Origin: Acidimicrobiales bacterium
Lineage (GTDB): Bacteria > Actinomycetota > Acidimicrobiia > Acidimicrobiales > Iamiaceae
Direction of reading: 5' to 3'
Length of the DNA: 64,000 bases
Assembly: GCA_035630295.1 (NCBI GenBank)
Contig: DASQKY010000012.1
Span: 1 to 64,000, forward strand
This document shows positions 8,777-17,190 of the stretch, in pieces. The notes below the pieces were generated by a model. The model was given only the letters and a program-made list of their open reading frames with translations. It did not search any database and was not told the DNA's origin. Made by a program: the position numbers and the translations under genes. Numbering within the stretch: position 1 is the first letter of the stretch; every line of letters starts with the position of its first letter.

Positions 8777-9967
8777 GTGACCGACACCGCCGTGCGCCCC
8801 TACGACCTGCTGGACCCCGCCTTCTACGGCGACCTCGACGGCATGCACGCCGCCTTCCGGTGGATGCGGGCCAACCAGCCCGTCTACCGGGACGAGGCCA
8901 ACGGCCTGTGGGGAGTGACCCGTCACGCCGATGTCCTCGACGTGGAGCGGCGGGCCGACGTGTTCTGCTCGGGCCGGGGCTACCGCTCCCACCACGAGCC
9001 CGACGAGGACAACATGATCGCCCAGGACGACCCCGGGCACCTGGAGCAGCGCCGCCTGGTCAACCGCCGCTTCACCCCCCGGGGCGTCTCGGTCCAGGAG
9101 CCCTACCTGCGGGCCCTGGTCGACGAGCTGCTGGAGGGGGCGCTGGCCGGCGGCTCCATGGAGGTGGTGGGCGAGCTGGCCGCTCCCCTGCCGGCCCGGC
9201 TCACCGCCCACCTGCTGGGCTTCGACGAGAGCCACTGGCCGGCCATCAAGACCTGGTCGGAGCGGCTCATGCGCTACGACCAGATCGACACCGACCAGGC
9301 CGCGGCCGACGACTTCCTGCTGGCCATCCTGGAGTTCGCCCCGGTGCTGAACGAGGCCCTGGAGGCCCGGCGCCACCAACCGGCCGACGACCTGGTGACC
9401 GACTGGGCCCAGGCCACCGTGGGCGGCTGCCCCATGAGCCAGGGCATGCTCATCAACGAGACCGGCCTGGTCATCTCGGGCGGGGCGGAGACGACCCGCA
9501 CCGCCATCAGCCGGGGCCTGGCCGCCTTCTGCGACCACCCCGACCAGTGGGAGGCCATGGCCGCGGATCCCGCCCTGGTGCCGGGGGCGGTGGAGGAGGT
9601 CATCCGCTGGGTCACGCCGCTCAACAACTTCTTCCGGACCGCCACCCGCGACGACCACATCGGCGACCAGCCGGTGGCCGAGGGCGACCGGGTGGCCCTC
9701 CTCTACCCGGCGGCCAACCGGGACGAGGCCGCCTTCACCGACCCCGACACCTTCGACATCACCCGCGACCCCAACCCGCACGTGGCCTTCGGCCGGGGCA
9801 CCCACTTCTGCCTGGGCGCCAACCTGGCCCGGCTGGAGCTGACCCTCCTGTTCGAGGAGCTGAGCCGGCGCATCACCGATCTGCGGGTGGCCACGCCGCC
9901 GCTGATCGAGCCCAACATCTTCGTGGGTGCGGTGCAGCGCTTCGAGCTGGCCTTCACCCTCCGCTGA
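8777..9967 (+). CDS. Cytochrome P450 monooxygenase
   Basis: The 396-residue soluble bacterial P450 is complete: the I-helix oxygen-activation motif GGAETT (235-240), the ExxR pair Glu274/Arg277 in EEVIRW, and the heme loop FGRGTHFCLG with the proximal Cys345. The sequence FFRTATRD before the beta region is common in actinobacterial CYP125/142-like and related families that hydroxylate sterols or lipids, but the substrate is uncertain. A GTG start 9 nt after the preceding stop places it in the SDR-membrane protein-P450 group. No ferredoxin or reductase gene is adjacent, so redox partners are elsewhere. It converges on the metallo-hydrolase gene with a 12-nt gap. Confidence 0.94.
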   Translation: MTDTAVRPYDLLDPAFYGDLDGMHAAFRWMRANQPVYRDEANGLWGVTRHADVLDVERRADVFCSGRGYRSHHEPDEDNMIAQDDPGHLEQRRLVNRRFTPRGVSVQEPYLRALVDELLEGALAGGSMEVVGELAAPLPARLTAHLLGFDESHWPAIKTWSERLMRYDQIDTDQAAADDFLLAILEFAPVLNEALEARRHQPADDLVTDWAQATVGGCPMSQGMLINETGLVISGGAETTRTAISRGLAAFCDHPDQWEAMAADPALVPGAVEEVIRWVTPLNNFFRTATRDDHIGDQPVAEGDRVALLYPAANRDEAAFTDPDTFDITRDPNPHVAFGRGTHFCLGANLARLELTLLFEELSRRITDLRVATPPLIEPNIFVGAVQRFELAFTLR

Positions 9968-9979
9968 GGCCCGTGGCCC

Positions 9980-10621
9980 TCAGTGCCCCCGGGCGATCCA
10001 GCGGTCCAGGTCGGGGGCCTCCTCGCCGATGGTGGTCTCATCGCCGTGGCCGGTGTGGACCACGGTCTCGTCCTCCAGCGGCAGCAGCCGGTCCCGGATC
10101 GAGTCGATGATGGTGGCGAAGCTGGAGAAGGAGCGGCCGGTGGCCCCCGGCCCGCCCTTGAACAGGGTGTCGCCCGAGAACAGGACCCGGCCGGCGTGGT
10201 CGTGCAGGGAGCAGCCGCCGGGGCTGTGGCCCGGGGTGTGGATCACCTTCAGCTTGCGGCCCGCGACCGCGATGACCTGGCCATCGTGCAGGGAGGCGTC
10301 CACCGGCCGCCGGGGGTGCACCTGCTCCCACAGCATGGTGTCGGAGGGGTGCAGCCAGACCGGGGCCCCCACCGCGTCGGCCAGGGCCGGGGCCGCGTTG
10401 ACGTGGTCGTTGTGGCCGTGGGTGCAGACCACCGCCACCACGGCCCGGCCGGCCACGCCCTCCACGATGGGCTCATGGTCGTGGGCGGCGTCGATGACCA
10501 CGCACTCGGCGTCGTCGCCCACGATCCAGACGTTGTTGTCGACGTCGAAGTCCTGGCCGTCGAGGGAGAAGGTCCCCGAGGTGACGACCTTGTCGATCCG
10601 GGGTCCGGTGGGGGCCGCCAT
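9980..10621 (-). CDS. MBL-fold metallo-hydrolase, partner of the mycothiol-dependent dehydrogenase
   Basis: The 213-residue metallo-beta-lactamase fold protein carries the metal motif THGHNDH (HxHxDH), a further His in HTPGHSPGG, the Asp of FSGDTLF and the terminal His of VHTGHGDET: the glyoxalase II-like set binding two metals. Its ATG overlaps the stop of the upstream dehydrogenase gene (TGATG), so the two are translationally coupled. In mycobacteria the mscR gene is likewise next to an MBL hydrolase gene (Rv2259/Rv2260), so a role in hydrolysing a mycothiol thioester, such as S-formylmycothiol, is a reasonable inference rather than a demonstrated function. Confidence 0.88.
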   Translation of the reverse strand: MAAPTGPRIDKVVTSGTFSLDGQDFDVDNNVWIVGDDAECVVIDAAHDHEPIVEGVAGRAVVAVVCTHGHNDHVNAAPALADAVGAPVWLHPSDTMLWEQVHPRRPVDASLHDGQVIAVAGRKLKVIHTPGHSPGGCSLHDHAGRVLFSGDTLFKGGPGATGRSFSSFATIIDSIRDRLLPLEDETVVHTGHGDETTIGEEAPDLDRWIARGH

Positions 10622-11715
10622 CAACCCTCCCCTCCCAGCACCACCACGGAGCGGAGGACCTCGCCCCGCTCCATCTTCCCGAACGCCTCCTCGACCTGGT
10701 CGAGGGCGATGGTCTCGCTGACGAAGGCGTCGAGGTCGAGCCGGCCCTGCAGGTAGAGGTCGACGTAGCGGGGGAAGTCGCGGCTGGGCAGGCAGTCGCC
10801 GTACCACGAGGGCTTGAGGGCCCCGCCCCGCCCGAAGAAGTCGATCATGGGGATGTCGATGCGCATCTCGGGTTCGGGCACGCCCACCTGGACCAGGGTG
10901 CCGGCCAGGTCGCGGGCGTGGAAGGCCTGCTCGAACACCCCGGGGTGGCCCACCGCCTCCACCACCACGTCGGCCCCCACCCCCCCGGTGAGGTCGCGGA
11001 CCGCCTCGACCGGGTCGGTGGCCGAGGCGTCGACGGTGTGGGTGGCGCCGAAGCCCTCGGCCAGCTCCAGCTTCCGGGGGTCGAGGTCGACGGCGATGAC
11101 GGTGGTGGCCCCGGCCAGGCGGGCCCCGGCGATGGCGGCGTCGCCCACCCCCCCGCACCCGAACACGGCCACCGAGTCGCCCGGCCCGACCCCGCCGGTG
11201 TTGATGGCCGCCCCCAGCCCGGCCATGACCCCGCAGCCCAGCAGGCCGACGGCCTCGGGGCGGGCCCGGGGGTCGACCTTGGTGGCCTGCCCGGCAGCCA
11301 CCAGGGTCTTCTCGGCGAAGGCGCCGATGCCCAGGGCGGGGGTCAGGGCCACCCCGTCGAGGGTCATCTTCTGGGTGGCGTTGTGGGTGGCGAAGCAGTA
11401 CTGGGGCCGGCCCCGGCGGCAGGCCCGGCACGTGCCGCACACCGCCCGCCAGTTGAGGACGACGGTGTCGCCGGGGACCAGGTCGGTGACGTCGTCGCCC
11501 ACCGCCTCCACCACGCCGGCCGCCTCGTGGCCCAGCAGGAAGGGGAAGTCGTCGTTGATGGCGCCCTCCCGGTAGTGCAGGTCGGTGTGGCACACCCCGC
11601 AGGACCGCACCCGGACCAGGGCCTCGCCGGGGCCGGGGTCGGGCACGGAGATGGTGGCCACCTGCACCGGCTCGCCCTTGGCCGCCGCCACCACCGCTCG
11701 CACGTCGTGCGCCAT
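10621..11715 (-). CDS. mscR: S-(hydroxymethyl)mycothiol dehydrogenase / mycothiol-dependent formaldehyde dehydrogenase
   Basis: The 364-residue zinc-dependent medium-chain dehydrogenase oxidises the formaldehyde-mycothiol adduct and can reduce S-nitrosomycothiol. Catalytic zinc ligands are Cys39 (SCGVCHTD) and His63-Glu64 (LLGHEAAG). The structural zinc loop reads [15 protein letters not shown] and the NAD fold has GCGGVGDAA. Phrases such as [21 protein letters not shown]-like SSWYGDCLP (here [10 protein letters not shown]) and [10 protein letters not shown] match the MscR subfamily rather than generic alcohol dehydrogenases. It has an AAGGA Shine-Dalgarno about 7 nt before ATG 11715 and a short leader, unlike most first genes here. 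A palindrome overlaps its promoter. It is coupled to the MBL hydrolase. Confidence 0.92.
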   Translation of the reverse strand: MAHDVRAVVAAAKGEPVQVATISVPDPGPGEALVRVRSCGVCHTDLHYREGAINDDFPFLLGHEAAGVVEAVGDDVTDLVPGDTVVLNWRAVCGTCRACRRGRPQYCFATHNATQKMTLDGVALTPALGIGAFAEKTLVAAGQATKVDPRARPEAVGLLGCGVMAGLGAAINTGGVGPGDSVAVFGCGGVGDAAIAGARLAGATTVIAVDLDPRKLELAEGFGATHTVDASATDPVEAVRDLTGGVGADVVVEAVGHPGVFEQAFHARDLAGTLVQVGVPEPEMRIDIPMIDFFGRGGALKPSWYGDCLPSRDFPRYVDLYLQGRLDLDAFVSETIALDQVEEAFGKMERGEVLRSVVVLGGEG

Positions 11716-11737
11716 CACTGGTCCTTCGTCCGGGGGC

Positions 11738-11755
11738 GTGTCGGGCGACACCGTA
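11738..11755 (-). promoter_or_regulatory. mscR promoter with overlapping palindrome
   Basis: On the minus strand TACGGT (11755-11750) is a plausible -10. It overlaps by 2 nt an inverted repeat GTGTCG-n2-CGACAC (11738-11751) that would span the transcription start. This is a typical repressor position. The leader to the ATG at 11715 would be about 28 nt and contains AAGGA. Confidence 0.5.
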
Positions 11756-11792
11756 CCGAGGGGCGGTGGGCCCCGCTGCGTGTAAGGAGTGC

Positions 11793-11829
11793 TTGACACC
11801 GCCGCGGAGGAGGGGCGATCATCTGGGCG
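11793..11829 (+). promoter_or_regulatory. Leaderless promoter of the bfd-bfr genes
   Basis: TTGACA (11793-11798), an 18-bp spacer and GATCAT (11817-11822) form one of the best sigma-70 promoters in the window. Only 7 nt separate the -10 from the ATG at 11830, predicting a leaderless transcript. I see no clear iron-box palindrome. Confidence 0.65.
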
Positions 11830-12027
11830 ATGCTCGTGTGCCACTGCCGGGCGGTGAACCACCGCCAGATCGAGGCCGCTGCCCTCTGCGGCGCCTCCTG
11901 CGTGCGCGACATCGTCTCGGCCTGCGGCGCCGGGGGCGTGTGCGGGGGCTGCCGTCCGGCCATCGAGGAGATCCTGAGCGAGATCCCGACCCCCCTGCCC
12001 CAGCGCAGCCGGGTTGCCGTCGCCTGA
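11830..12027 (+). CDS. bfd: Bacterioferritin-associated ferredoxin-like [2Fe-2S] protein
   Basis: This 65-residue protein has the BFD-like pattern: CHC near the start (Cys4, Cys6) and a C-terminal CGGC (about 38-41), with alternating helices between them, for binding a [2Fe-2S] cluster. Such proteins dock on bacterioferritin and deliver electrons that release stored iron. The neighbouring bacterioferritin gene starts 133 nt downstream on the same strand, supporting the role. It has a strong promoter (TTGACA/GATCAT) with the start codon about 7 nt after the -10. Confidence 0.88.
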   Translation: MLVCHCRAVNHRQIEAAALCGASCVRDIVSACGAGGVCGGCRPAIEEILSEIPTPLPQRSRVAVA

Positions 12028-12160
12028 CAAGGGGCCTGCACAGCGCACCGCCGGGTGCCCCGCGCCCCGCGACGAGAGGCACCCCACACACGCGTTCGGT
12101 CGGCCATGATGGGCGGAGCCACCCGCCCCGGCCCTGGCCGGAGCCACCGAGAGGACCGTC

Positions 12161-12637
12161 ATGCAGGGTGATCCCGCCATCATCGAGATCCTGAACGAGG
12201 TGCTCACCGCCGAGCTCACCGCGGTCAACCAGTACTGGGTCCACCACCGCATGCTCGACAACTGGGGCCTGCGCCGGCTGGCCGATCACGCCCGCCACGA
12301 GTCGATCGACGAGATGAAGGACGCCGACCGGGTCATCGAGCGCATCCTCTTCCTCGAGGGCGTGCCCAACATGCAGCGGCTCAACCCGGTGCGGGTGGGC
12401 GAGACGGTGCCCGAGCAGCTGGCCGCCGACATGGCCGTCGAGCAGGCCGCCGTCGAGCGGTACAACCGGGGCATCGCCCTGTGCGTCGAGAAGGGCGACA
12501 ACGGCACCCGGGCCCTGTTCGAGAAGCACCTGGTGGGCGAGGAGGAGCACCTGGACTGGATCGAGGCCCAGCTCGGGCTCATCCAGGCCGTCGGCCTCGA
12601 GCGCTACCTGGCCCAGCAGCTCCACGACGGCGACTGA
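12161..12637 (+). CDS. bfr: Bacterioferritin
   Basis: The 158-residue four-helix ferritin stores iron. Ferroxidase ligands are visible: Glu18-region ([15 protein letters not shown]), [15 protein letters not shown] with ExxH-type spacing, the AVERYN segment, and the C-terminal [11 protein letters not shown]. Met52-region (IDEMKDA) corresponds to the heme-binding Met of bacterioferritins. Length and order of elements are normal. It follows the bfd gene, consistent with an iron storage/release unit. The start ATG 12161 is preceded by GAGAGGA at a suitable distance, so this gene is leadered or read from the bfd promoter. Confidence 0.95.
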   Translation: MQGDPAIIEILNEVLTAELTAVNQYWVHHRMLDNWGLRRLADHARHESIDEMKDADRVIERILFLEGVPNMQRLNPVRVGETVPEQLAADMAVEQAAVERYNRGIALCVEKGDNGTRALFEKHLVGEEEHLDWIEAQLGLIQAVGLERYLAQQLHDGD

Positions 12638-12650
12638 GGCGGCGATCCCC

Positions 12651-12671
12651 GGGGGGTGTGGCCCCCCCTTT
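12651..12671 (+). terminator. Hairpin after bfr
   Basis: GGGGGG (12651-12656) pairs with CCCCCC (12662-12667) around a 5-nt loop, followed by CTTT. It lies 14 nt after the bfr stop and before the kinase promoter, so it probably ends the bfd-bfr transcript. The U-tract is short. Confidence 0.5.
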
Positions 12672-12720
12672 CCCGGGGGGGTCGGCCAGTCGGCCTGACC
12701 AGGGGGGATAGCCTCCGCCC

Positions 12721-13998
12721 GTGGCCGAGACCGGCGCTGAGGCGCGCGTCCTGCTCGACCGCTACGAACTGCGCCAGCAGGTCGGGCGGGGCGGCATGGG
12801 AGAGGTCTGGATCGGTCGCGACCGGCGCCTGCAGCGCGACGTGGCCGTCAAGGTCCTACTGGCCCAGCTCTCCGACGAGCCCTCGTTCCGGGAGCGGTTC
12901 GCGGTCGAGGCCCGGGCCGCGGCGGCCCTGGAGCACCCCAACGTCGTCAACGTCTACGACATCGACGAGGACGAGGGCCTGCTCTTCATCGTGATGGAGC
13001 GGCTCCCCGGCCCCTCCCTCGACCGGCGACTGGCCGAGGGCCCCATGGCCGAGGACGAGGTGCGCCGGGTGGCGGCCGACATGCTGGCCGGCCTGGCCGC
13101 GGCGCACGCCCACCACCTGATCCACCGCGACATCAAGCCCGGCAACCTGATCCGCTCGGCCGGCGGTCGCTGGAAGGTCGGCGACTTCGGGGTGGCCAAG
13201 GACCTTGCCTCCACCGCCCACCTCACCCTGGCCGGCGTGGCCGTCGGTACCCCCGCCTACCTCGCCCCCGAGCAGCTCGACGGCCGGCCCGCCACCCCGG
13301 CCACCGACCTGTGGGCCGCGGCCGTCGTCCTGCGCGAGGCGCTCACCGGCCGGCGCCCCTTCGACGGCAACGACCCCATCGAGGTGGCCCACGCCGTGCA
13401 GCACACCCGCCTGGCCCCCATGGCCATGGAGCGCCCGGACATCGACCCGGCGCTGGCCGGGGCCCTCGACCGGGCCCTCAGCTACGACCCGGCCCACCGC
13501 TTCACCACCGCCACCGACATGCTGGCCGCCATCGAGGGGCGGTTGCCCGTCGCCGCCCCCCTGCCGCTCCCGGCCGGGCCCCCGGGCCCGGGGCCCGACG
13601 GGCCGGCCATGCCCATGCCGACCGAGGACCCTGCGGCCCGGGCCAGCCGCCGGGCCTGGCTGATCGTGGCCGTGGTGGCGGTGGTGGCCCTCACCGTCCT
13701 GGCCGTGCTGCTGGGCACCGCCGCCTTCATGGAGGAGGAGCGGGACCAGGTCCCCGACCAGGTCCCGGCCGGCTCCGTGGGCCCGACCAGCCCCACCACC
13801 GCGGGGACCACGGCCTCGACCAACGCCGCCGCCACCACCACCGAGGCCGGCCAGCCGGACCGGCCGGCCGGTGAGCCGCCGGCCACCACCACGGCCGAGA
13901 GCGACGACACCAAGCCCGAGACCGAACCCGAGGGAACGGCCGGCGACCCGCCCGCCGAGGAGCCGGGGATCGGCGCCTCGGCCCGGGGCTCGGGCTAG
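12721..13998 (+). CDS. Membrane-anchored Ser/Thr protein kinase (PknB-type)
   Basis: The 425-residue eukaryotic-type kinase has an N-terminal catalytic domain: glycine loop VGRGGMGEVW (21-30), Lys44 in VAVKVL, catalytic HRDIKPGN with Asp137, DFG (155-157) and APEQL. All catalytic residues are present. A Pro-rich linker leads to one membrane helix (about 310-335). The outer segment of about 85 residues is Thr/Pro/Glu-rich with no PASTA or other sensor domain, so its signal is unknown. A GTG start follows TAGCCT (12709-12714) by 6 nt, predicting leaderless expression. The gene is single, not in a cell-division cluster. Its stop codon shares the CTAG palindrome with the convergent HAD gene. Confidence 0.93.
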   Translation: MAETGAEARVLLDRYELRQQVGRGGMGEVWIGRDRRLQRDVAVKVLLAQLSDEPSFRERFAVEARAAAALEHPNVVNVYDIDEDEGLLFIVMERLPGPSLDRRLAEGPMAEDEVRRVAADMLAGLAAAHAHHLIHRDIKPGNLIRSAGGRWKVGDFGVAKDLASTAHLTLAGVAVGTPAYLAPEQLDGRPATPATDLWAAAVVLREALTGRRPFDGNDPIEVAHAVQHTRLAPMAMERPDIDPALAGALDRALSYDPAHRFTTATDMLAAIEGRLPVAAPLPLPAGPPGPGPDGPAMPMPTEDPAARASRRAWLIVAVVAVVALTVLAVLLGTAAFMEEERDQVPDQVPAGSVGPTSPTTAGTTASTNAAATTTEAGQPDRPAGEPPATTTAESDDTKPETEPEGTAGDPPAEEPGIGASARGSG

Positions 13999-14798
13999 CG
14001 CGGGTCGAGGGCGGCCGACAGGTCGAGGGCCTCGACCAGGCCGTCGTCGTCGACCGGCCCCACCTGGTGGCGGGCCGCGGCCCGGGTCTCGGGCTCGGCG
14101 TTGCCCATGGCCACACCGTGGCCCACCTCGGCCAGGGCGGCGGCGTCGTTGTTGCCGTCGCCCACCATCATCACCGCCCCGGGCTCCACGCCGGCCAGGG
14201 CGGCCAGGGCCAGGACCCCCGAGGCCTTGTCGGTCCCCTCCGTGGTGACGGACACGAAGGCCGCCCCGGGCATGGCCGGGGAGGTGGCCGAGTGGCCCAC
14301 CGTCCCGTCCGGGGCCGCGGCCCGGGCCCGGGCCGCCTCGGGGATGGGCACCACCAGCTGGGCCCGGACCACGACGTCGTCCAGCTCCTGCCACCGGCGC
14401 CGCCGATGGGGGATGCCCAGGAGGTCGGCGTGGGCCACGGCCAGGGGGGCGTCGCTGTCCACCGCCAGCTCCCGGTCGCTGTAGAGCTCCAGCACCCACC
14501 CCCGGTCGGCCGCGGTGGCCACCAGCGCCTCCACCGCGGCCACCGGCAGGGGCTGGTGGCGGATCTCGCCGGTGCCGGTGTGGACCAGGCTGGTGCCCGA
14601 CTGGAACAGGTGCCACCCGCCGGGGTCCAGGCGGCGGGCCCAGTCCCAGGTGGCCCCGAAGGCGGGCCGGGCGGTGGCCAGGGCCAGGTGCTGGCCCCGG
14701 GCCACGGCGGCGGCGGCCGCGGCCCACACCGCCTCGGTGGGGGCCCCGGTGGAGCCCACCAGGGTGCCGTCGACGTCGATGAACACCAGGGGGAGCAC
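13995..14798 (-). CDS. HAD superfamily (Cof-type) phosphatase
   Basis: The 267-residue HAD hydrolase has motif I FIDVDGTLV at the N-terminus (nucleophile Asp), the C2-type cap in the middle, and motif IV GDGNNDAAAL near the C-terminus preceded by a DKASGV lysine motif, typical of Cof/sugar-phosphate phosphatases. Substrate unknown. The GTG at 14798 is chosen because it precedes motif I by a few residues and CAGCAT lies 6 nt upstream; the longer open frame running back to 16169 is a shadow of other genes. It lies downstream of the acyltransferase gene on the same strand. Confidence 0.85.
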   Translation of the reverse strand: MLPLVFIDVDGTLVGSTGAPTEAVWAAAAAAVARGQHLALATARPAFGATWDWARRLDPGGWHLFQSGTSLVHTGTGEIRHQPLPVAAVEALVATAADRGWVLELYSDRELAVDSDAPLAVAHADLLGIPHRRRRWQELDDVVVRAQLVVPIPEAARARAAAPDGTVGHSATSPAMPGAAFVSVTTEGTDKASGVLALAALAGVEPGAVMMVGDGNNDAAALAEVGHGVAMGNAEPETRAAARHQVGPVDDDGLVEALDLSAALDPR

Positions 14799-14866
14799 CG
14801 GCCGATGCTGGCCGGGCCGCCCCCACCCGGGCGAACCGGGCACCGGCGACCCCGACCGGTGGCCGG

Positions 14867-15904
14867 TCAGCGGGCCGCCGCCACCTCCCGGCCGCCGGGG
14901 CGGGCGGCCAACTCCCGGTCGACCCAGGTGTCCAGGGCCTCCCAGCGCTCCCACAGCCACTCGACCCGGGCGGCCCGACCCCGGGGCACCTCGGACCGGT
15001 CGACCCGCCACAGGCGGGCTCGCACCGGGTGGCGCAGGGGCAGGGAGCGAGCCAGGCGGGCCAGGGACGAGAGGTGTTCGAGGCCGACGTGCCCGAGGAT
15101 GGCCACGTCGGCCCGAGGGGCGGCGTCCAGCAGGGCCAGGGTGCCGGCCGGCCGGGGCGGCAGCAGGTGGCGGAGGCCCTCGGCCCGGGCCCGCAGCCGG
15201 GGCTGGCGCTCGGCCAGGCGGGCCAGGGCCCGCTCCCGAGCGGCCGGCGAGGGGTAGGTCCCCTCCGGGAAGATCACGGCCACGTCCTCCGCGTCCATGC
15301 CGGCCGCCACCCCGGCCAGCGCCTCGGCCGCCTCGGAGGCCGACGACGGGGCCCGGTCGACGAAGGCGTTGGGGAGCCGGTGGCCGACCACGTCCAGGCA
15401 GGGCACCCACTCCAGGTCCCGCTTGACCACCATGCGGAGGCGGCGGCCGGCCCGCACCGCGAACAGCTCGGCGGGCAGGAAGGCGTCGGGCAGGCTGGCG
15501 TGGCGGCCCAGCACCACCAGCGGTCCCTCCCCCAGGTCGTCGAGGCCCTCGGCCTCGATGCGCAGGTCCAGCAGGGCCCGCCCGGCGGTGGCGATGGACG
15601 CCACCCAGGCCCGCTGCAGGTCGTGGTGCCACCCCTGGGACCGGGCCGAGCCGGTGCCCTCCGGTCCCGAGGCGGCCCACAACACGCCGCTGGCGGCCAG
15701 GCCCCCCGCTTCGGCCCCGGCGTAGGCCAGGGCCATGGCGTAGGCCCGGGTGCGCCACATGCGCCCGTCCCCGTCGGCCAGGTCGCGGGCCACGGCGACC
15801 GGCACCGCCCCCGGCGCCGCCGCCCCCAGGGCCCACGGCGCGGCCAGGGCGGCCGGCACCGTCACCGCCCGCCGGGCCCAACGGGGGAGGGTGGGGGCGG
15901 GCAC
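14867..15904 (-). CDS. PlsC-like lysophospholipid acyltransferase family protein
   Basis: The 345-residue protein contains the glycerolipid acyltransferase blocks: HASLPD (HX4D catalytic motif, in GRHASLPDAFLPA), then NAFVDR and VIFPEGTYPSP, the acceptor-binding FPEG block. A hydrophobic N-terminal stretch of about 50 residues suggests membrane association. It probably transfers an acyl chain in phospholipid or related lipid synthesis; the exact acceptor is unknown. GTG 15904 follows TAGCGT (15911-15916) by 6 nt, so a leaderless mRNA is predicted. The HAD gene is 68 nt downstream with its own -10-like hexamer. Confidence 0.85.
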   Translation of the reverse strand: MPAPTLPRWARRAVTVPAALAAPWALGAAAPGAVPVAVARDLADGDGRMWRTRAYAMALAYAGAEAGGLAASGVLWAASGPEGTGSARSQGWHHDLQRAWVASIATAGRALLDLRIEAEGLDDLGEGPLVVLGRHASLPDAFLPAELFAVRAGRRLRMVVKRDLEWVPCLDVVGHRLPNAFVDRAPSSASEAAEALAGVAAGMDAEDVAVIFPEGTYPSPAARERALARLAERQPRLRARAEGLRHLLPPRPAGTLALLDAAPRADVAILGHVGLEHLSSLARLARSLPLRHPVRARLWRVDRSEVPRGRAARVEWLWERWEALDTWVDRELAARPGGREVAAAR

Positions 15905-15960
15905 GGGCCGACGCTACCGGCACCGGCCGCCACCGCCCCGGGACGGACGGCGGGGCGGGC

Positions 15961-17067
15961 TCAGGCCAGAGCGGCGGGGTCGACCTCGGCCAGGCGCGCC
16001 TCGGACAGGAGGGTGTTGCGGGCCGCGGCGGGGAGGTCGGCCAGGGCCCGGCCCAGGGCCGAGGAGCGGTCGAGGGCCGACATGCCGGCCACCACCCCAA
16101 GGTCGGTCGCCACCTGCACCCCCGTGCGGGCGGCGTGGATGGCGGCCAGCCCCAGGCCGAGCAGGGCATCGGCCCCGGGCTCCCGGCCGTCGGCCACCGC
16201 GGCCCAGACCTCCTCGGTGGCCCGCTCCAGGCCCGCCTCGGCCGCGGCCACCGCGGCCGCCGCCCCGGCCAAGGACTGGCGGGCCGGGGGCTGCTGGGCC
16301 AGGGGCCGGTCCCCGTGGGTGGGGACCTTGGCCCCGGCCAGGGCCGCGGCCTCCCGGACGGCCCGCCGGGCCACCCCCACCGGCACCGCGCCCATGGTGG
16401 CCTGGGCGAAGGCCACGAACGGGACGTGGAACACGGCCTCGGGCCGCCGGGGGGCCGACCCGACCCGGAAGGCCCGGTGGGCGGGCACGACGGCGCCGTC
16501 GACCGAGGCGTCCAGGCTGGCCGTGGCCCGCAGGCCGCGCACGTCCCAGGTGCCGGGGTGCACGGTCACCTCGGCGGCGGGGACGGCCACGGTGACGACC
16601 TCCCCGTCGGGGTCGGCGGCGTTGAACGTGAACCACTCGGCCCACGGCGCCCCGCTGCACCAGCGCCACCGGCCCGAGACCCGCCAGTCCCCGCCCCCGG
16701 CCGGCTGGGCCCGCCCGGGTTGGCCGGAGCCGGCCACCGCCCCGCCGTCCCCGAACACCTCGGCCGCCCCCTCGGGGTCCATGTGGCCGGCGAACCAGGC
16801 CGGGCCGGAGCCGATCATGGCCGCCCACCCGGCCGCCCCGTCGGCCTCGGCCACCCGGGCGATGGCGGCGCAGGCCACCGGCAGGGGCAGGCCGTGGCCC
16901 CCCAGGTCGGGGGGCTGGTGGAGGGCGAACAGCCCGGCCCGGCGCAAGGCGGCGACGACGGCCGGGGTCAGCGCCCCGGCCTCCTCCCCGGCGGCGGCGG
17001 CGGCCACCACCACCTCCTGCACCTCGGCCAGGTCGAGGACGGCCGGGGCGGGGTCGGGCGACGGCAC
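15961..17067 (-). CDS. Acyl-CoA dehydrogenase-like flavoprotein (hydroxylase/desulfurase subgroup likely)
   Basis: This 368-residue protein has the acyl-CoA dehydrogenase fold: an N-terminal helical part (AGLFALHQPPDLGGHG), a middle beta domain with VSGRWRWCSGAPWAEWF, and a C-terminal helical bundle ending TDLGVVAGMSALDRSSALGR. The W-x-SG-x-W style middle segment and the lack of an obvious catalytic Glu resemble the flavin-dependent monooxygenase/DszC-like branch more than classical dehydrogenases, so oxidation of an acyl-CoA is not assured. GTG 17067 follows TACGGT (17075-17080) by 7 nt. It is divergent from another acyl-CoA dehydrogenase gene across a perfect palindrome. Confidence 0.78.
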   Translation of the reverse strand: MPSPDPAPAVLDLAEVQEVVVAAAAAGEEAGALTPAVVAALRRAGLFALHQPPDLGGHGLPLPVACAAIARVAEADGAAGWAAMIGSGPAWFAGHMDPEGAAEVFGDGGAVAGSGQPGRAQPAGGGDWRVSGRWRWCSGAPWAEWFTFNAADPDGEVVTVAVPAAEVTVHPGTWDVRGLRATASLDASVDGAVVPAHRAFRVGSAPRRPEAVFHVPFVAFAQATMGAVPVGVARRAVREAAALAGAKVPTHGDRPLAQQPPARQSLAGAAAAVAAAEAGLERATEEVWAAVADGREPGADALLGLGLAAIHAARTGVQVATDLGVVAGMSALDRSSALGRALADLPAAARNTLLSEARLAEVDPAALA

Positions 17068-17121
17068 CCGGCCGACCGTACCGGGACGGCCGCCGGGCCC
17101 GAGCCGTCGCCCCCCGAGCCG

Positions 17122-17141
17122 TCTTGACCCGTTGGTCAAGA
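17122..17141. promoter_or_regulatory. Palindromic operator between divergent acyl-CoA dehydrogenase genes
   Basis: TCTTGACC-CGTT-GGTCAAGA is a perfect inverted repeat with 8-bp arms and a 4-bp spacer, in a 123-bp divergent gap. Its left half contains TTGACC, which with CACGCT at 17147-17152 (17-bp spacing) would be the plus-strand promoter, so a bound repressor would block it. The size and symmetry fit a TetR-family lipid regulator site, but no regulator gene is adjacent. Confidence 0.7.
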
Positions 17142-17190
17142 TCGGGCACGCTCGCGTCCCGTCCGTCCGCGCGCCACCCCGGGGTTTCCC

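Noticed and set aside
10621-12261. Long N-terminal extension of the mscR frame
   Set aside because: Residues upstream of 11715 read through the promoter and the divergent ferredoxin gene as shadow sequence; family length and the AAGGA site support 11715.
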